Program-made: the position numbers and the translations under genes
Assembly: GCA_026988155.1 (NCBI GenBank)
Contig: JALSLW010000055.1
Coordinates: forward strand, 1 to 51,635
Reading direction: 5' to 3'
DNA: 51,635 bases
Source of the DNA: Methylomonas sp.
GTDB taxonomy: Bacteria; Pseudomonadota; Gammaproteobacteria; Methylococcales; Methylomonadaceae
The notes under the pieces: model-generated
Seen by the model: the letters and a program-made list of their open reading frames with translations, nothing else
What the model was told of the DNA's origin: nothing
The model's database searches: none
Part shown: one piece after another, positions 27,712 to 36,896 of the stretch
Position numbering within the stretch: position 1 is the stretch's first letter
How the letters are laid out: each line of letters starts with the position of its first letter

Positions 27712-28031
27712 CCTTCGACTCCAAAATAGATTCCAGCAGCTATAGCAATCACTGCAATAACAAAGACTATTATCCATATACCTTTATTGCTTGCTTTTTC
27801 TTCTGAGTAGACCTCAACCCCTTCTATACGTGCGTTAACTGCTTTTGATTTGCCATCACTGCCATGCTCAACTTCGTAGGTAATAGCATCCCCCCGATAG
27901 GGCCTTCTAACGAAGCCCTTTAAAGCAGAGATATGGATAAAAATATCATCGCTGCCATCATCAGGCTTTATAAAACCAAATCCTCGGTCATCTTTCCAAG
28001 TCTTTAAAATACCTCTGTTTTCTATCGCCAT
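27708..28031 (-). CDS. Cold-shock-domain protein with C-terminal membrane helix
   Basis: The 107-residue protein has a cold-shock OB-fold in residues 1-70, with RNA-binding motifs GFGFIKPDDG (RNP1-like) and DIFIHIS (RNP2-like). A short linker and one strongly hydrophobic helix (about 84-104, IWIIVFVIAVIAIAAGIYFG) follow. Larger relatives carry a DUF1294 membrane domain; here only one helix remains. It would place a single-stranded nucleic-acid-binding domain at the inner membrane. The GAGGAT ribosome site is good. The cytochrome c'-like gene is coupled by an ATGA overlap, an unusual pairing. Confidence 0.83.
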   Translation of the reverse strand: MAIENRGILKTWKDDRGFGFIKPDDGSDDIFIHISALKGFVRRPYRGDAITYEVEHGSDGKSKAVNARIEGVEVYSEEKASNKGIWIIVFVIAVIAIAAGIYFGVEG

Positions 28032-28352
28032 TTATTCTATCCTCTCTTAAATCGTGTCATTCTGTATTGCCACTAACTTCAGGGAATGCACCCCCCTTTA
28101 TTATTTGAAGATAAATTCTATAACATTTAGATCATTCCTGTCTTTAAATACATAGCAACAATAAATATAGCATCAATATTACGGGTTTAAAAAAGAACAT
28201 TTCGAAGAATGCCACATATTTTACTCAGATTTGAGCTTAAATGGCCAGACTGTTTAGATCTCACTAGAAATGAGAAGAAAGGTATGGAAAGCCTGGGTTT
28301 GCACTATATAGTTACAAACTCAGGCTATAGATAATTTTTAAGAAAAATTATG
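28032..28352. other. 321-bp gene-free region upstream of the cold-shock-domain gene
   Basis: It contains the leader region of the cold-shock-domain gene and, at its far end, the hairpin at 28290-28326 behind the 124-residue protein gene. I see no coding sequence or known riboswitch. A structured cold-shock leader is possible but not demonstrable by eye. Confidence 0.5.
28290..28326 (-). terminator. Probable terminator behind the 124-residue protein gene
   Basis: AGCCTGGGTTTG (28290-28301) pairs with CAAACTCAGGCT (28315-28326), giving a 12-bp stem with one G-T wobble around a 13-base loop. On the minus strand it is followed by a pyrimidine-rich stretch starting TTTCC. It stands 26 bp beyond the stop of the upstream gene. 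Confidence 0.55.
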
Positions 28353-28727
28353 TTATTTATCAACAATCACTTTACCATCAACACTAAACTTAGTTATATG
28401 GAAGCCAGTATCCGATGCTGACAAAGTACAGCTTGCAGTTTTAAAGTTATCACCCTTTTCGCCAGTATATTCATAAGTCAGATAGGTTGCATTGTCCGTT
28501 TTAGTTTTAGATACCAAAGACGAAATTTGCGTTCCTGTATGCTTTTTAATCAATTGAGGACATTTTTGTCCAGCAATACGGTTCATATTGGCTCTGTCAC
28601 GAATCATTGAAGCAGATTTCCTCTGTTCATCAGTCTGTTCTTTATTTGACCCAACCATAAAAAAGCCTATTGCAAAAACTGCAGCAACTGCAATCATCAT
28701 TTTTTGTGAGCCGCTTAATTCACCCAT
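28353..28727 (-). CDS. Small membrane-anchored protein of unknown function
   Basis: I do not recognise the family. The 124 residues contain a single hydrophobic segment (about 9-25, MMIAVAAVFAIGFFMVG), after which a soluble, charged domain follows with two cysteines (C55 region and C102 region) that could form a disulfide if periplasmic. There is a strong GGGAGAG ribosome site, and the gene has a probable terminator, so it looks like a genuine single-gene unit. The second half (TYLTYEYTGEKGDNF, ASCTLSAS) has alternating strand-like pattern, suggesting a small beta-sheet domain. Confidence 0.7.
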   Translation of the reverse strand: MGELSGSQKMMIAVAAVFAIGFFMVGSNKEQTDEQRKSASMIRDRANMNRIAGQKCPQLIKKHTGTQISSLVSKTKTDNATYLTYEYTGEKGDNFKTASCTLSASDTGFHITKFSVDGKVIVDK

Positions 28728-28833
28728 ATTTCTCTCCCGTTTAGTAACTTACCATTTATAATTATTTATTCTTCAAATTCACTATATTATAAAAACCATA
28801 TATACGCAATGATTCTGATCTTTTAATTGCTTT

Positions 28834-29370
28834 TTAAAATTCAACGCCCTGTTCTGCTTTAATGCCTTCAGCGTAAGCGTGTTTTAGTTTATTCATTTCT
28901 GTCACCGTATTCGCCACCTCAATAACCTCTGGTGCAGCATTACGCCCAGTCAGCACCAAATGCATCCAAGACGGCTTATCACTACGAATAAAACCCGCTA
29001 TTTCTTCACCTGCAATCCAGTTATAGCCACAGCAATAGTTAATTTCATCCAGCAGTACAAAATCAAATTTTTCTGACAGAATTTTCTGCTTGCTGAACTC
29101 CCATATTTCACGGCTGGTTCTAATATCCTGCTCAGGGTTTTTGGTATCCCAGGTAAAGCCGTCACCCAACACGTGCCATTCAATATTTTCAAACCGTTCC
29201 GCTGCTTTCTGCTCCCCCGTTTGCCATTTGCCTTTGATGAATTGAATTACACAGACTTTCATTCCCCATCCCGCAGCCCGAAATACCATGCCGAATGCGC
29301 TAGAAGACTTACCTTTACCTTCCCCTGTGTGAACTAAAACAACCCCCTGGCGACGGTCTCTAGCTTTCAT
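28834..29370 (-). CDS. cobO: Cob(I)yrinic acid a,c-diamide adenosyltransferase
   Basis: The CobA/CobO/BtuR-type enzyme adds the 5'-deoxyadenosyl group from ATP to reduced corrinoid. The 178-residue protein has the P-loop [12 protein letters not shown], the VIQFIKGKW and VLLDEINYC blocks and a late [13 protein letters not shown]. Length is normal and a GGAG ribosome site precedes the start. No other B12-synthesis gene is nearby, so it may serve salvage. In enteric naming this is btuR. Confidence 0.94.
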   Translation of the reverse strand: MKARDRRQGVVLVHTGEGKGKSSSAFGMVFRAAGWGMKVCVIQFIKGKWQTGEQKAAERFENIEWHVLGDGFTWDTKNPEQDIRTSREIWEFSKQKILSEKFDFVLLDEINYCCGYNWIAGEEIAGFIRSDKPSWMHLVLTGRNAAPEVIEVANTVTEMNKLKHAYAEGIKAEQGVEF

Positions 29371-29464
29371 TTTTTCTCCATTCTTTAAAACTGATAATTC
29401 AATAATACATCAGTTGGCATTACTGCTACAATGCGCTTTTTTACTATTACTCCAGAAATATATA

Positions 29465-31759
29465 ATGGACGTTATCCAGCGCATAGCCGAAGAATTAGCT
29501 GTCAACATTAAACAGGTGGAGGCTGCCGTTGGCCTACTTGACGAAGGAGCAACTGTTCCCTTTATCTCCCGCTATAGAAAAGAAGTAACTGGCGGGCTAG
29601 ATGATAGTCAGCTCAGAACACTTCATGAGCGCCTGAGCTATCTTCGTGAATTAAATAGTCGCAGAGAAACCATTTTAGAAAGCATCGCTTCACAGGGAAA
29701 GCTAACACCTGAGCTGGAACAGAAAATAATTCAGGCTGAAACAAAAACTTTACTGGAAGATTTGTACCTTCCCTATAAACCAAAACGTAGAACCAAGGCT
29801 CAAATAGCCAGAGAAGCGGGGTTAGAACCCTTAGCTGATGCAATTTTTAACAATCGCAGCGTCATCCCAGATAAAATTGCCACTGATTTCATCAATACTG
29901 AAAAAAATATCAATGATATCGCTGCCGCTTTGGATGGTGCCAAACAGATTATCATGGAGCGTATCTCTGAAAATGCTGAATTGCTTGCCGAACTGCGTGA
30001 ACGTATCTGGAATAACGGCATTATGCATTCTGCCGTTGTCAAGGATAAAGAAGCGGAGGCAAGCAAGTTTAAGGATTATTTTGATTACCAGGAGGCTATC
30101 AATAAAATTCCTTCGCATCGGGCACTTGCCCTTTTCAGAGGACGCAACGAAGACATGCTTTCACTAAGTTTAAGGCCTGGCTTAGATGATAAAGAAGAAC
30201 ATCAGCTTTGCGCCCAGCTTGTTGCTCGCCATATCAATGTTTCAGATACCTCATCACCTGCTGACGCATGGCTTGCAGAAGCAGCTAGGTTAGCCTGGAA
30301 AATAAAGCTGTTTACCCGCATTGATCTGGACCTAAAATTGCGCCTGCGTGAGGCTGCTGAACTTGAGGCTATCAAAGTTTTTGCAGATAATTTAAGGGAT
30401 TTGCTACTGGCCGCACCTGCCGGCCCTAAAGCCACTATCGGGCTTGATCCTGGAATTCGCACAGGGGTCAAAGTTGCTGTGGTTGATCCAACCGGGAAAT
30501 TATTGGACTTTGATACTATTTACCCGCATGCACCAAAAAAACAGTGGGATGCATCCATTAATACCCTGGCAAAACTGGTTGAAAAGCATCAGGTCGATTT
30601 AGTCAGCATTGGCAATGGTACCGGTTCAAGGGAAACTGACCAATTGGTTGCTGACCTGATGAAGCGGCATAAAGCATTAAAGTTCCAAAAAATTACGGTT
30701 TCAGAAGCGGGAGCCTCTGTTTATTCTGCTTCAGAATTGGCAGCCAAAGAGTTTCCTGATTTAGATGTCACTATAAGGGGAGCTGTTTCAATAGCCAGGA
30801 GATTGCAGGACCCACTGGCAGAATTGGTTAAAATTGAACCAAAATCCATTGGTGTAGGCCAGTACCAGCATGATGTCAATCAGGTGCAGCTTGCCAATAG
30901 TCTAGATACTGTTATCGAAGACTGTGTGAATGCCGTAGGTGTAGATGTAAATACTGCTTCTTCCTCGCTGCTTAAACAGGTTTCTGGTCTCTCAGCTAGT
31001 GTGGGTGATAATATTGTTGCCTTCCGAAACGAAAATGGCCCGTTTAAAGACCGAAAACAGCTTAAAAAAGTACCTCGGCTAGGTGATAAAGCCTATGAAC
31101 AGGCTGCTGGCTTCCTGCGTATTATGTCGGGCATTAATCCGTTAGATGCTTCGTCAGTCCATCCTGAGGCTTATCCAATTGTTAACGCCATTATGGATGA
31201 CACTGGAAAGTCCATCGCAGAACTAATTGGCCAAAGCAGCTTCCTGCGAGGGTTATCGGCAGCAAACTATACTAGTGAAAACTTTGGTCTGCCAACAGTA
31301 ACTGATATTCTTCAAGAACTTGAAAAGCCAGGCCGGGATCCTAGACCTGAATTTAAAAGCGTACAGTTTAAAGAAGGTGTTGAAAAAATATCAGACTTGG
31401 AGCCTGGGATGATGTTAGAGGGAGTGGTAACTAATGTTGCCAATTTTGGCGCCTTTGTTGATGTCGGTGTTCATCAGGACGGTTTGATACATATCTCACA
31501 TCTAGCCGACGTTTTTGTAAAAGACCCTAGAGATGTGGTAAAAACGGGGGAAATGGTTAAGGTTAAAGTGCTGGAAGTTGATATTGCCCGTAAGCGGATT
31601 GCCCTTTCAATGAAACGGAATGCTGATGAATCATCATCAGTAAAGGCAGTGCAAAAGAAAGCTGGCATTAATGCGCAGCAAAAACGGCACCGACCAAGTC
31701 AGTCCGCAGAAGCCCAGGGCACAATGGCCAGTGCTTTTGCGAAGGCTTTAAAAAAGTAA
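29465..31759 (+). CDS. tex: Tex-family transcription accessory RNA-binding protein
   Basis: The 764-residue protein has the Tex layout: N-terminal helical region, a YqgF/RNase H-like domain (around [16 protein letters not shown]), helix-hairpin-helix repeats ([29 protein letters not shown]) and a C-terminal S1 RNA-binding domain ([20 protein letters not shown]). Tex proteins are linked to transcript turnover and stress tolerance. I start at [11 protein letters not shown], which matches the family; 17 upstream in-frame codons look like non-coding leader. It ends with a basic Gln-rich tail. Monocistronic by position. Confidence 0.95.
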   Translation: MDVIQRIAEELAVNIKQVEAAVGLLDEGATVPFISRYRKEVTGGLDDSQLRTLHERLSYLRELNSRRETILESIASQGKLTPELEQKIIQAETKTLLEDLYLPYKPKRRTKAQIAREAGLEPLADAIFNNRSVIPDKIATDFINTEKNINDIAAALDGAKQIIMERISENAELLAELRERIWNNGIMHSAVVKDKEAEASKFKDYFDYQEAINKIPSHRALALFRGRNEDMLSLSLRPGLDDKEEHQLCAQLVARHINVSDTSSPADAWLAEAARLAWKIKLFTRIDLDLKLRLREAAELEAIKVFADNLRDLLLAAPAGPKATIGLDPGIRTGVKVAVVDPTGKLLDFDTIYPHAPKKQWDASINTLAKLVEKHQVDLVSIGNGTGSRETDQLVADLMKRHKALKFQKITVSEAGASVYSASELAAKEFPDLDVTIRGAVSIARRLQDPLAELVKIEPKSIGVGQYQHDVNQVQLANSLDTVIEDCVNAVGVDVNTASSSLLKQVSGLSASVGDNIVAFRNENGPFKDRKQLKKVPRLGDKAYEQAAGFLRIMSGINPLDASSVHPEAYPIVNAIMDDTGKSIAELIGQSSFLRGLSAANYTSENFGLPTVTDILQELEKPGRDPRPEFKSVQFKEGVEKISDLEPGMMLEGVVTNVANFGAFVDVGVHQDGLIHISHLADVFVKDPRDVVKTGEMVKVKVLEVDIARKRIALSMKRNADESSSVKAVQKKAGINAQQKRHRPSQSAEAQGTMASAFAKALKK

Positions 31760-31823
31760 AATATAAATGCTCTGCTATACTTAAAAATTAATGTATTAAT
31801 CAAATCAATACGCAGGATATGTT

Positions 31824-32201
31824 ATGAAAAAAATTACCCTTCCAATTTTACTGCTTAGTCTACTGATAGTCTCGACCTCCAGCTTTGCAGAAGAACTAGA
31901 GCAACGGAGCTATGGCTCTATAGTGGGGCATAAAGCACTCAATGGCTTTACCAATATGAATACAGCTTTTTTGGAAATCCCCAAAAATATTATCAATACC
32001 GTTAACGACAGCAACATTATTCTTGGATCTGTCGGAGGATTGATGAAAGGAATTGTCCATATGCTTGGCAGAATGGGAGTAGGCCTTGCCGATTTTATTA
32101 CTTGCCCTATCCCAACTAAGCCCATCGCACAGCCTGTTTATATTTGGGATGATTTTGATACTGATACCACTTACGGTGATGTTTTTCGTCTTGAAAAGTA
32201 G
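31824..32201 (+). CDS. Exported TIGR04073-like exosortase-associated protein
   Basis: The 125-residue protein has a clear signal peptide (about 1-22, ending SFAEE). The mature part has the pattern I associate with TIGR04073 'exosortase system-associated' proteins: GFTNMNTAFLEIPKNIINT, a Gly-rich hydrophobic segment (LGSVGGLMKGIVHMLGRMGVGLADFIT) split by charged residues, and the PIPTKP segment followed by an acidic tail. Proteins of this type occur in genomes with exosortase/PEP-CTERM or EPS export loci; the biochemical role is unknown. A CAGGA ribosome site supports the start. It lies alone between tex and the isc cluster. Confidence 0.72.
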   Translation: MKKITLPILLLSLLIVSTSSFAEELEQRSYGSIVGHKALNGFTNMNTAFLEIPKNIINTVNDSNIILGSVGGLMKGIVHMLGRMGVGLADFITCPIPTKPIAQPVYIWDDFDTDTTYGDVFRLEK

Positions 32202-32225
32202 TAAATAATATTATGTAGGGGTACC

Positions 32226-32319
32226 CCCAATGTCATTAAGCTAAATGGCTTTGACCCCTTATTTAGAGGGACTGAAGCCCCTGCTCCAAGTGTTTTATAC
32301 TTAACTGAACGTCATTGGG
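32226..32319. repeat. Small inverted-repeat element between the TIGR04073-like gene and iscA
   Basis: The left end CCCAATGTCATTAAG and the right end, ending GTCATTGGG, are imperfect inverted repeats about 94 bp apart. The left end shares its 14-mer with positions 1-14 and 51217-51230. The gap has no gene, so this looks like a short non-autonomous or decayed element. Confidence 0.55.
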
Positions 32320-32389
32320 CACGATTCCTTGCGGTTACCTTTTCATGGTGCCTATTGAAGCAACCACAAGGAATTACCCCTCTACCAGG

Positions 32390-32713
32390 CTAAACAGAGA
32401 AACTTTCTCCGCAGCCACATTCTCCTGTTGCATTTGGGTTATTAAATTTAAATGAAGCGTTTAATCCATTTTTAACATAATCAAGCTCCATACCATCAAG
32501 TTTGTCCAAATCTTCATTTTTCACCAGCACTTTAATTCCAAATTGCTCAAAAACCGCATCATCTTCAGCTTTATTATCTGCGTAATCAATCGTATAGGCA
32601 AAGCCTGAACAGCCTGCCACTTTTGTTCCCAGCTTTAGCCCAATGCCGGAGCCACGTTGGTTTAATTGCTTTTCAATTTGTTTTGCTGCATTCTCAGTTA
32701 CTGTAATTGACAT
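32390..32713 (-). CDS. iscA: Iron-sulfur cluster assembly A-type carrier protein
   Basis: A-type carriers receive and deliver Fe-S clusters. The 107-residue protein has the three ligand cysteines of the family: one in VAGCSGFAY and the C-terminal pair in GECGCGESF. A GAGGAAC ribosome site precedes the start, only 6 bp after iscS. Notably iscU, which normally lies between iscS and iscA, is absent here. ErpA is an alternative name, but the position in the isc cluster favours IscA. Confidence 0.93.
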   Translation of the reverse strand: MSITVTENAAKQIEKQLNQRGSGIGLKLGTKVAGCSGFAYTIDYADNKAEDDAVFEQFGIKVLVKNEDLDKLDGMELDYVKNGLNASFKFNNPNATGECGCGESFSV

Positions 32714-32719
32714 TGTTCC

Positions 32720-33829
32720 TCACCTATCTTTCGTCAAAAAAGATTTTAATACTAAAATAAATTGGTTAATTTCTTCTTCTGTGTTGTTTTTTCCAAAACT
32801 CACTCGGATAGCACTTTTAGCTATTTGGTAATCTATTCCCATTGCTGTTAGTACAGGGCTAGCTTTGCCTCCACCTGAAGCACAGGCCGAACCGCTAGAT
32901 ACTGCGATATTTTTCCGATCCAGCTGCATAAGTAGCATTTCGCCATCAATGCCTTGAATGCTAAACTGCACGGTATTAGGCAATCTTGCCACTTGTTCCG
33001 AAAAAACGGTCACATTTGGTATCGTTTTTAATCCCTGTTCCAGTCGCAGCCTTAATACAAGACAATGCTCAGCTCGCTGATCCATTTCTAAAACGGCCAA
33101 CTCAGCCGCTTTGCCAAAGCCAACAATAGCGGCAACATTTTCTGTTCCTGCTCGCAGGCCATTTTCCTGGCCACCTCCAATCAGTAGAGGATTAATCTCT
33201 ATTTTTTTATCAAAAACTAATGCACCACAGCCTTTAGGTCCATATATTTTATGGCTTGATACGCTCATTAAATCAGCACCCAGCTGAGCAAAAGAAACAG
33301 GCATTTTCCCTATCGCCTGAACCGCATCTGTATGCATTAAAACCTGCTTTGAACTAAGAAACTCAGCGATTTCTTCAATATCCTGAATAGCCCCCGTTTC
33401 ATTATTAGCCATCATTACAGAAACTAGCCTGGGAATAGCTGCCTGTTTAAAGATTGCTTTTATGGTTGATATAGAAACCAGTCCAGCACTATCGACAGGA
33501 ATAGATTGCCTGTTATTTTTCCATTGACTGGAAAATTCTACTACCGAAGGGTGTTCAATAGCTGAAACAGCTATTGCGGAGTTTATTGGCATCACGCTAA
33601 GAGCTAAGTTATTTGCTTCAGTTCCGCCACTAGTAAAAATAATTTGTGCTGGCTGAGCATCAACTAAAGCAGCAACTTGCTCCCTAGCTGTATCAATTGC
33701 GCTCCGAGCAATGCGCCCTAATTTATATAAACTCGACGGGTTGCCGTAAAAAGTAGTTATATACGGTAGCATTGCCTCTGCCACCCTTGTATCAACGGGT
33801 GTTGTTGCATTATGATCAAAATAGATCAT
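32720..33829 (-). CDS. iscS: Cysteine desulfurase, IscS/NifS-type
   Basis: This PLP enzyme removes sulfur from cysteine for Fe-S clusters and tRNA thiolation. The 369-residue protein begins YFDHNATTPVD, has the PLP-lysine region SVSSHKIYGPKGCG, and the active-site Cys loop SSGSACASGG of group I enzymes. It is about 35 residues shorter than E. coli IscS, mostly at the C-terminus, which in IscS helps dock IscU. It is followed 6 bp later by iscA and preceded 18 bp earlier by iscR. Given the missing iscU, a NifS-like relative working with another scaffold is possible. Confidence 0.92.
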   Translation of the reverse strand: MIYFDHNATTPVDTRVAEAMLPYITTFYGNPSSLYKLGRIARSAIDTAREQVAALVDAQPAQIIFTSGGTEANNLALSVMPINSAIAVSAIEHPSVVEFSSQWKNNRQSIPVDSAGLVSISTIKAIFKQAAIPRLVSVMMANNETGAIQDIEEIAEFLSSKQVLMHTDAVQAIGKMPVSFAQLGADLMSVSSHKIYGPKGCGALVFDKKIEINPLLIGGGQENGLRAGTENVAAIVGFGKAAELAVLEMDQRAEHCLVLRLRLEQGLKTIPNVTVFSEQVARLPNTVQFSIQGIDGEMLLMQLDRKNIAVSSGSACASGGGKASPVLTAMGIDYQIAKSAIRVSFGKNNTEEEINQFILVLKSFLTKDR

Positions 33830-33847
33830 TTGTCTATAATCAATATT

Positions 33848-34330
33848 TTAAGCCGAAAGTTTTTCTTGCTGATGCATGGAAACAACTTGCTCAAGACTTT
33901 TATCCTGTCTTTTTGCGACATCAGAAACCGGCCCTCTTTCTAATAGCTCACCCAAACTGATACCTTCTAAATAATTTCGAATTTGCTCGCTCAGACCCAT
34001 CCACAAGTCATGAGTTAAGCAAGGCAGTCCATCTTGACAATTGCCTTCCCCGCCGCATTTAGTCGAGTCTAATGGCTCGTCAACTGCTGAGATAATATCT
34101 GCAACATTTATTTCCATAGCCCCTCGGCTAAGTTTATAGCCCCCGCCAGGCCCTCTGACACCAATAACCATTCCAGCTTTTCGCAATCGGGAAAAAAGCT
34201 GCTCCAGATATGATAAAGAAATTGTTTGGCGAGTTGCTATATCAGTTAATGTAACCGGTTTCTTTTGGCTGTGGATGGCTAAATCCAGCATTGCAGTCAC
34301 TGCGTAACGGCCTTTTGTTGTGAGGCGCAT
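33848..34330 (-). CDS. iscR: Rrf2-family Fe-S regulator IscR
   Basis: The 160-residue protein has an N-terminal winged helix ([18 protein letters not shown]) and the three cluster cysteines in [14 protein letters not shown] with the following His in LTHDLW. [2Fe-2S]-IscR represses its own operon and adjusts Fe-S assembly to demand. It leads iscR-iscS-iscA. A probable type 1 IscR site overlaps the -35 box of its promoter, which fits autoregulation. The start is placed by the conserved [11 protein letters not shown]. Confidence 0.95.
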   Translation of the reverse strand: MRLTTKGRYAVTAMLDLAIHSQKKPVTLTDIATRQTISLSYLEQLFSRLRKAGMVIGVRGPGGGYKLSRGAMEINVADIISAVDEPLDSTKCGGEGNCQDGLPCLTHDLWMGLSEQIRNYLEGISLGELLERGPVSDVAKRQDKSLEQVVSMHQQEKLSA

Positions 34331-34365
34331 AAAGAATCCTTAAAAGCTTAGTAAATGTAAGCTTA

Positions 34366-34398
34366 ATAATAGATAAACCTAGTGTTTTAGTCAAGTAT
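34366..34398 (-). promoter_or_regulatory. iscR promoter with overlapping type 1 IscR site
   Basis: On the minus strand TTGACT (34389-34394) and TATTAT (34366-34371) are separated by exactly 17 bp, a strong sigma70-type promoter. The 25-bp stretch at 34374-34398 (starting ATACTTGACT) matches 20 of 25 positions of the type 1 IscR consensus ATASYYGACTRWWWYAGTCRRSTAT, including the first 16. Operator over the -35 box implies repression by holo-IscR. It also shows that isc has a promoter separate from trmJ-cysE. Confidence 0.72.
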
Positions 34399-34416
34399 TA
34401 TGGACGCAAAAAACAA

Positions 34417-35163
34417 TTACTCTTCTATTTCACAGTCATCTAAGGAAGGCATATTTGGCTTTTTATATTCGATACCCGCCTCATTCAATACCTTTTTCAT
34501 ATCATTCAATTGACTGTCCATCGCATGAAGATGATCCAGCATATGATTAATTGCATGGGCAACTGGGTCCGGCATATCTGCAGTGGCTCCATAAGCGTTA
34601 AAACCCATTTTATTGGCAATTTCCTCTCGCTCTTTTACTGTCTGACTCTTCTTTCTATCAATTATATGCCCAGGAATCCCAACAACCGTTGCTCCCTCAG
34701 GCACCCCTTTAACAACTACGGAGTTTGACCCTATTCTGGCGCCTGTTGCTATTTCAATGGGACCCAGTACCTTTGCCCCGGCACCAACGACCACATCATT
34801 ATGCAAAGTAGGGTGCCGCTTCCCTTTATTCCAGGAGGTTCCACCCAAGGTTACCCCATGATACAAAGTACAATCATCGCCAATAATGGCTGTTTCACCG
34901 ATAACAACGCCCATGCCATGATCAATAAAAAACCGCCGCCCAATTTCTGCTCCCGGGTGTATTTCTATGCCTGTCAGCCAACGAGCTATATGTGAAATAA
35001 AACGTCCTAGCCAGCGAAACCCACTGCTCCAGCAATAATGAGCCAAACGGTGAATCATCAAGGCATGAAAGCCTGGATATGTAGTAATAACTTCAAAAAC
35101 CGACTGTGCGGCTGGGTCTCTGTCAAAAACGCAGTTAATATCTTCTTTAATTAAATCAAACAT
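34417..35163 (-). CDS. cysE: Serine O-acetyltransferase
   Basis: CysE makes O-acetylserine, the carbon acceptor for cysteine synthesis. The 248-residue protein has the N-terminal helical region ([20 protein letters not shown]) and the left-handed hexapeptide-repeat domain with [23 protein letters not shown] split over several coils and a catalytic His in [12 protein letters not shown]-terminal extension of about 70 residues after the coils is longer than in short CysE forms. Its position between trmJ and iscR links cysteine supply to the desulfurase. It starts 4 bp after trmJ. Confidence 0.94.
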   Translation of the reverse strand: MFDLIKEDINCVFDRDPAAQSVFEVITTYPGFHALMIHRLAHYCWSSGFRWLGRFISHIARWLTGIEIHPGAEIGRRFFIDHGMGVVIGETAIIGDDCTLYHGVTLGGTSWNKGKRHPTLHNDVVVGAGAKVLGPIEIATGARIGSNSVVVKGVPEGATVVGIPGHIIDRKKSQTVKEREEIANKMGFNAYGATADMPDPVAHAINHMLDHLHAMDSQLNDMKKVLNEAGIEYKKPNMPSLDDCEIEE

Positions 35164-35167
35164 AAAG

Positions 35168-35899
35168 TTATTTATTATGATTTTGTGAAAATCGTAAGAT
35201 CCCTCTCAGTATATCGACCTCTTTGGTATCAAGAGCCGCTCTATTATAAATTCTGCGTAAACGGCGCATTATAGATTGAGATTTATCAACATGTAAAAAG
35301 CCTATATCAGCTAATGTTTGCTGCAAATGCTCATAAAATAGCTCCATCTGTCGGGCACTTGCTAAAGAGCCTTCATTTTTATCACCTATAGTACTCTCCC
35401 TCTGCTGCCCGGATGCGATAAATAATTCATAACAGACCACCTGTACAGCAGCCGCCAAGTTTAAAGAGCTATAGGCTGAATTGCAGGGGATACGCAATAA
35501 ATAGTGACATAAATCCAGTTCATGGTTTTTTAACCCTGAATTTTCCCGGCCAAATACAATAGCAATTTTATCCCTTGCTTTTGCCTCAGAAACAGTTGCA
35601 AACTTTTCAGCACATTCTCTGGCAGTAAGTTCTGGCCAGCTGATGGTTCTGTCTCTAGCGCTAGCACCTAAAACAATTTGACAGTCTGCAATTGCCTCTT
35701 GCAAACAGCCATAAACAATCGCCGAGCTTAAAATGTCATCTGACCCTGCCGCTCTTGATGTTGCATCTGCACTGGGGAAAACTTTGGGTGAAACTAGGCA
35801 GAGCTCACTCACACCCATGTTTTTCATGGCACGGGCTACCCCGCCAATATTCCCAGGATGAGAAGTTTCTACCAGAACAATTTTAAAATTTGAAAGCAT
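35168..35899 (-). CDS. trmJ: tRNA (Cm32/Um32) 2'-O-methyltransferase TrmJ
   Basis: This SPOUT methyltransferase modifies position 32 of the anticodon loop. The 243-residue protein starts with the knot-forming [23 protein letters not shown], and has [10 protein letters not shown] and the C-terminal [15 protein letters not shown] motif where the SAM-binding knot closes, plus a C-terminal extension typical of TrmJ. It is divergent from suhB and leads trmJ-cysE, the usual gammaproteobacterial neighbourhood upstream of isc. Confidence 0.94.
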   Translation of the reverse strand: MLSNFKIVLVETSHPGNIGGVARAMKNMGVSELCLVSPKVFPSADATSRAAGSDDILSSAIVYGCLQEAIADCQIVLGASARDRTISWPELTARECAEKFATVSEAKARDKIAIVFGRENSGLKNHELDLCHYLLRIPCNSAYSSLNLAAAVQVVCYELFIASGQQRESTIGDKNEGSLASARQMELFYEHLQQTLADIGFLHVDKSQSIMRRLRRIYNRAALDTKEVDILRGILRFSQNHNK

Positions 35900-35988
35900 T
35901 GACTGTATGCACCAGGATAAAAAATAACACTATACCAAAAGTTTTGTTAAGCTAGAGGGTTTTCTCACAGCCCATTATCTATTCAACT

Positions 35989-36783
35989 ATGCACCCAATG
36001 CTTAATATCGCCATCCGTGCCGCAAGGAATGCTGGGGACTTAATTCAACGTTCATCAGAAAATGTCAGTCAGCTAACCATCAGCAAAAAAAGTAAAAATG
36101 ACTTTGTTTCAGAAGTTGACTATATGGCAGAACAGGAAATAATACAGGTTATTAAATATGCCTATCCCGATCATTCAATCCTTGCTGAAGAAAGCGGTGA
36201 ACATAAGGGAAATGAATATACCTGGGTAATTGACCCTTTAGACGGCACCGCTAATTTCTTGCACGGCTACCCCCAATATGCCGTTTCAATTGCCTTAAAG
36301 CATAAAGGGAAAACAGAGGTCGGGGTTGTTTATGATCCGTTAAGAGACGAGCTGTTTACTGCCGAAAAAGGCGGAGGCGCCGCTTTAAATAACCGTCGCA
36401 TCAGAGTCAGCAGGCAGACAGATCTAAGTACGGCGCTTTTAGGAACAGGCTTTCCTTTCAAGTATCCACAGCATTTAGATGCATATATGAGCATGTTTAA
36501 GGCCTTAACGCCTACAACAGCAGGTATCCGGCGTGCAGGATCTGCAGCACTGGATTTAGCCTATCTGGCCACAGGTCGCTTAGACGGTTTTTGGGAGCTA
36601 GGCCTTAAAGAATGGGATTTTGCCGCTGGCATTTTACTGGTTCAGGAAGCTGGGGGCGTAGTGACCGACTTCTCTTTTAATGATAACTTCGTTCAGTCAG
36701 GAAATATCATTACCGGAAATCCAAAAATGCATCAGGCGATTTATCAGGCAATTGAGCCTTATGTGACGGAACAGTTAAAATAG
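35989..36783 (+). CDS. suhB: Inositol-1-monophosphatase family protein SuhB
   Basis: The 264-residue Mg-dependent phosphatase fold has metal ligands in AEESGEH, IDPLDGTANFLHG and KEWDFAAG. SuhB hydrolyses inositol monophosphate in vitro but in E. coli its main role is as a partner of rRNA antitermination complexes. The divergent arrangement with trmJ supports the SuhB assignment. A stem-loop follows the stop. Confidence 0.94.
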   Translation: MHPMLNIAIRAARNAGDLIQRSSENVSQLTISKKSKNDFVSEVDYMAEQEIIQVIKYAYPDHSILAEESGEHKGNEYTWVIDPLDGTANFLHGYPQYAVSIALKHKGKTEVGVVYDPLRDELFTAEKGGGAALNNRRIRVSRQTDLSTALLGTGFPFKYPQHLDAYMSMFKALTPTTAGIRRAGSAALDLAYLATGRLDGFWELGLKEWDFAAGILLVQEAGGVVTDFSFNDNFVQSGNIITGNPKMHQAIYQAIEPYVTEQLK

Positions 36784-36793
36784 AAAAGATCTG

Positions 36794-36816
36794 GGTAGGA
36801 GAGACTTTCTCCTACC
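36794..36816 (+). terminator. Probable terminator after suhB
   Basis: GGTAGGAGA pairs with TCTCCTACC (9 bp, 5-base loop) 10 bp after the suhB stop, followed by a weak TGTTT. The stem is good; the short T-run makes it a moderate candidate. Confidence 0.6.
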
Positions 36817-36896
36817 TGTTTAGGCTACGAAAAAAACACCCCCTTTTTTGCAATCAGAAAGGCCCACAGATAGGTTAGCCATTTGATTCTAGAACC

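Noticed and set aside
27232-27777. Longer cytochrome reading frame beginning with a Cys-rich 22-residue segment
   Set aside because: It overlaps the cold-shock-domain gene and destroys the signal peptide; the ATGA-overlapping Met is a better start.
29414-29464. Extra 17 codons at the tex N-terminus
   Set aside because: Hydrophobic leader-like residues absent from the Tex family; the downstream Met matches the conserved [11 protein letters not shown] start.
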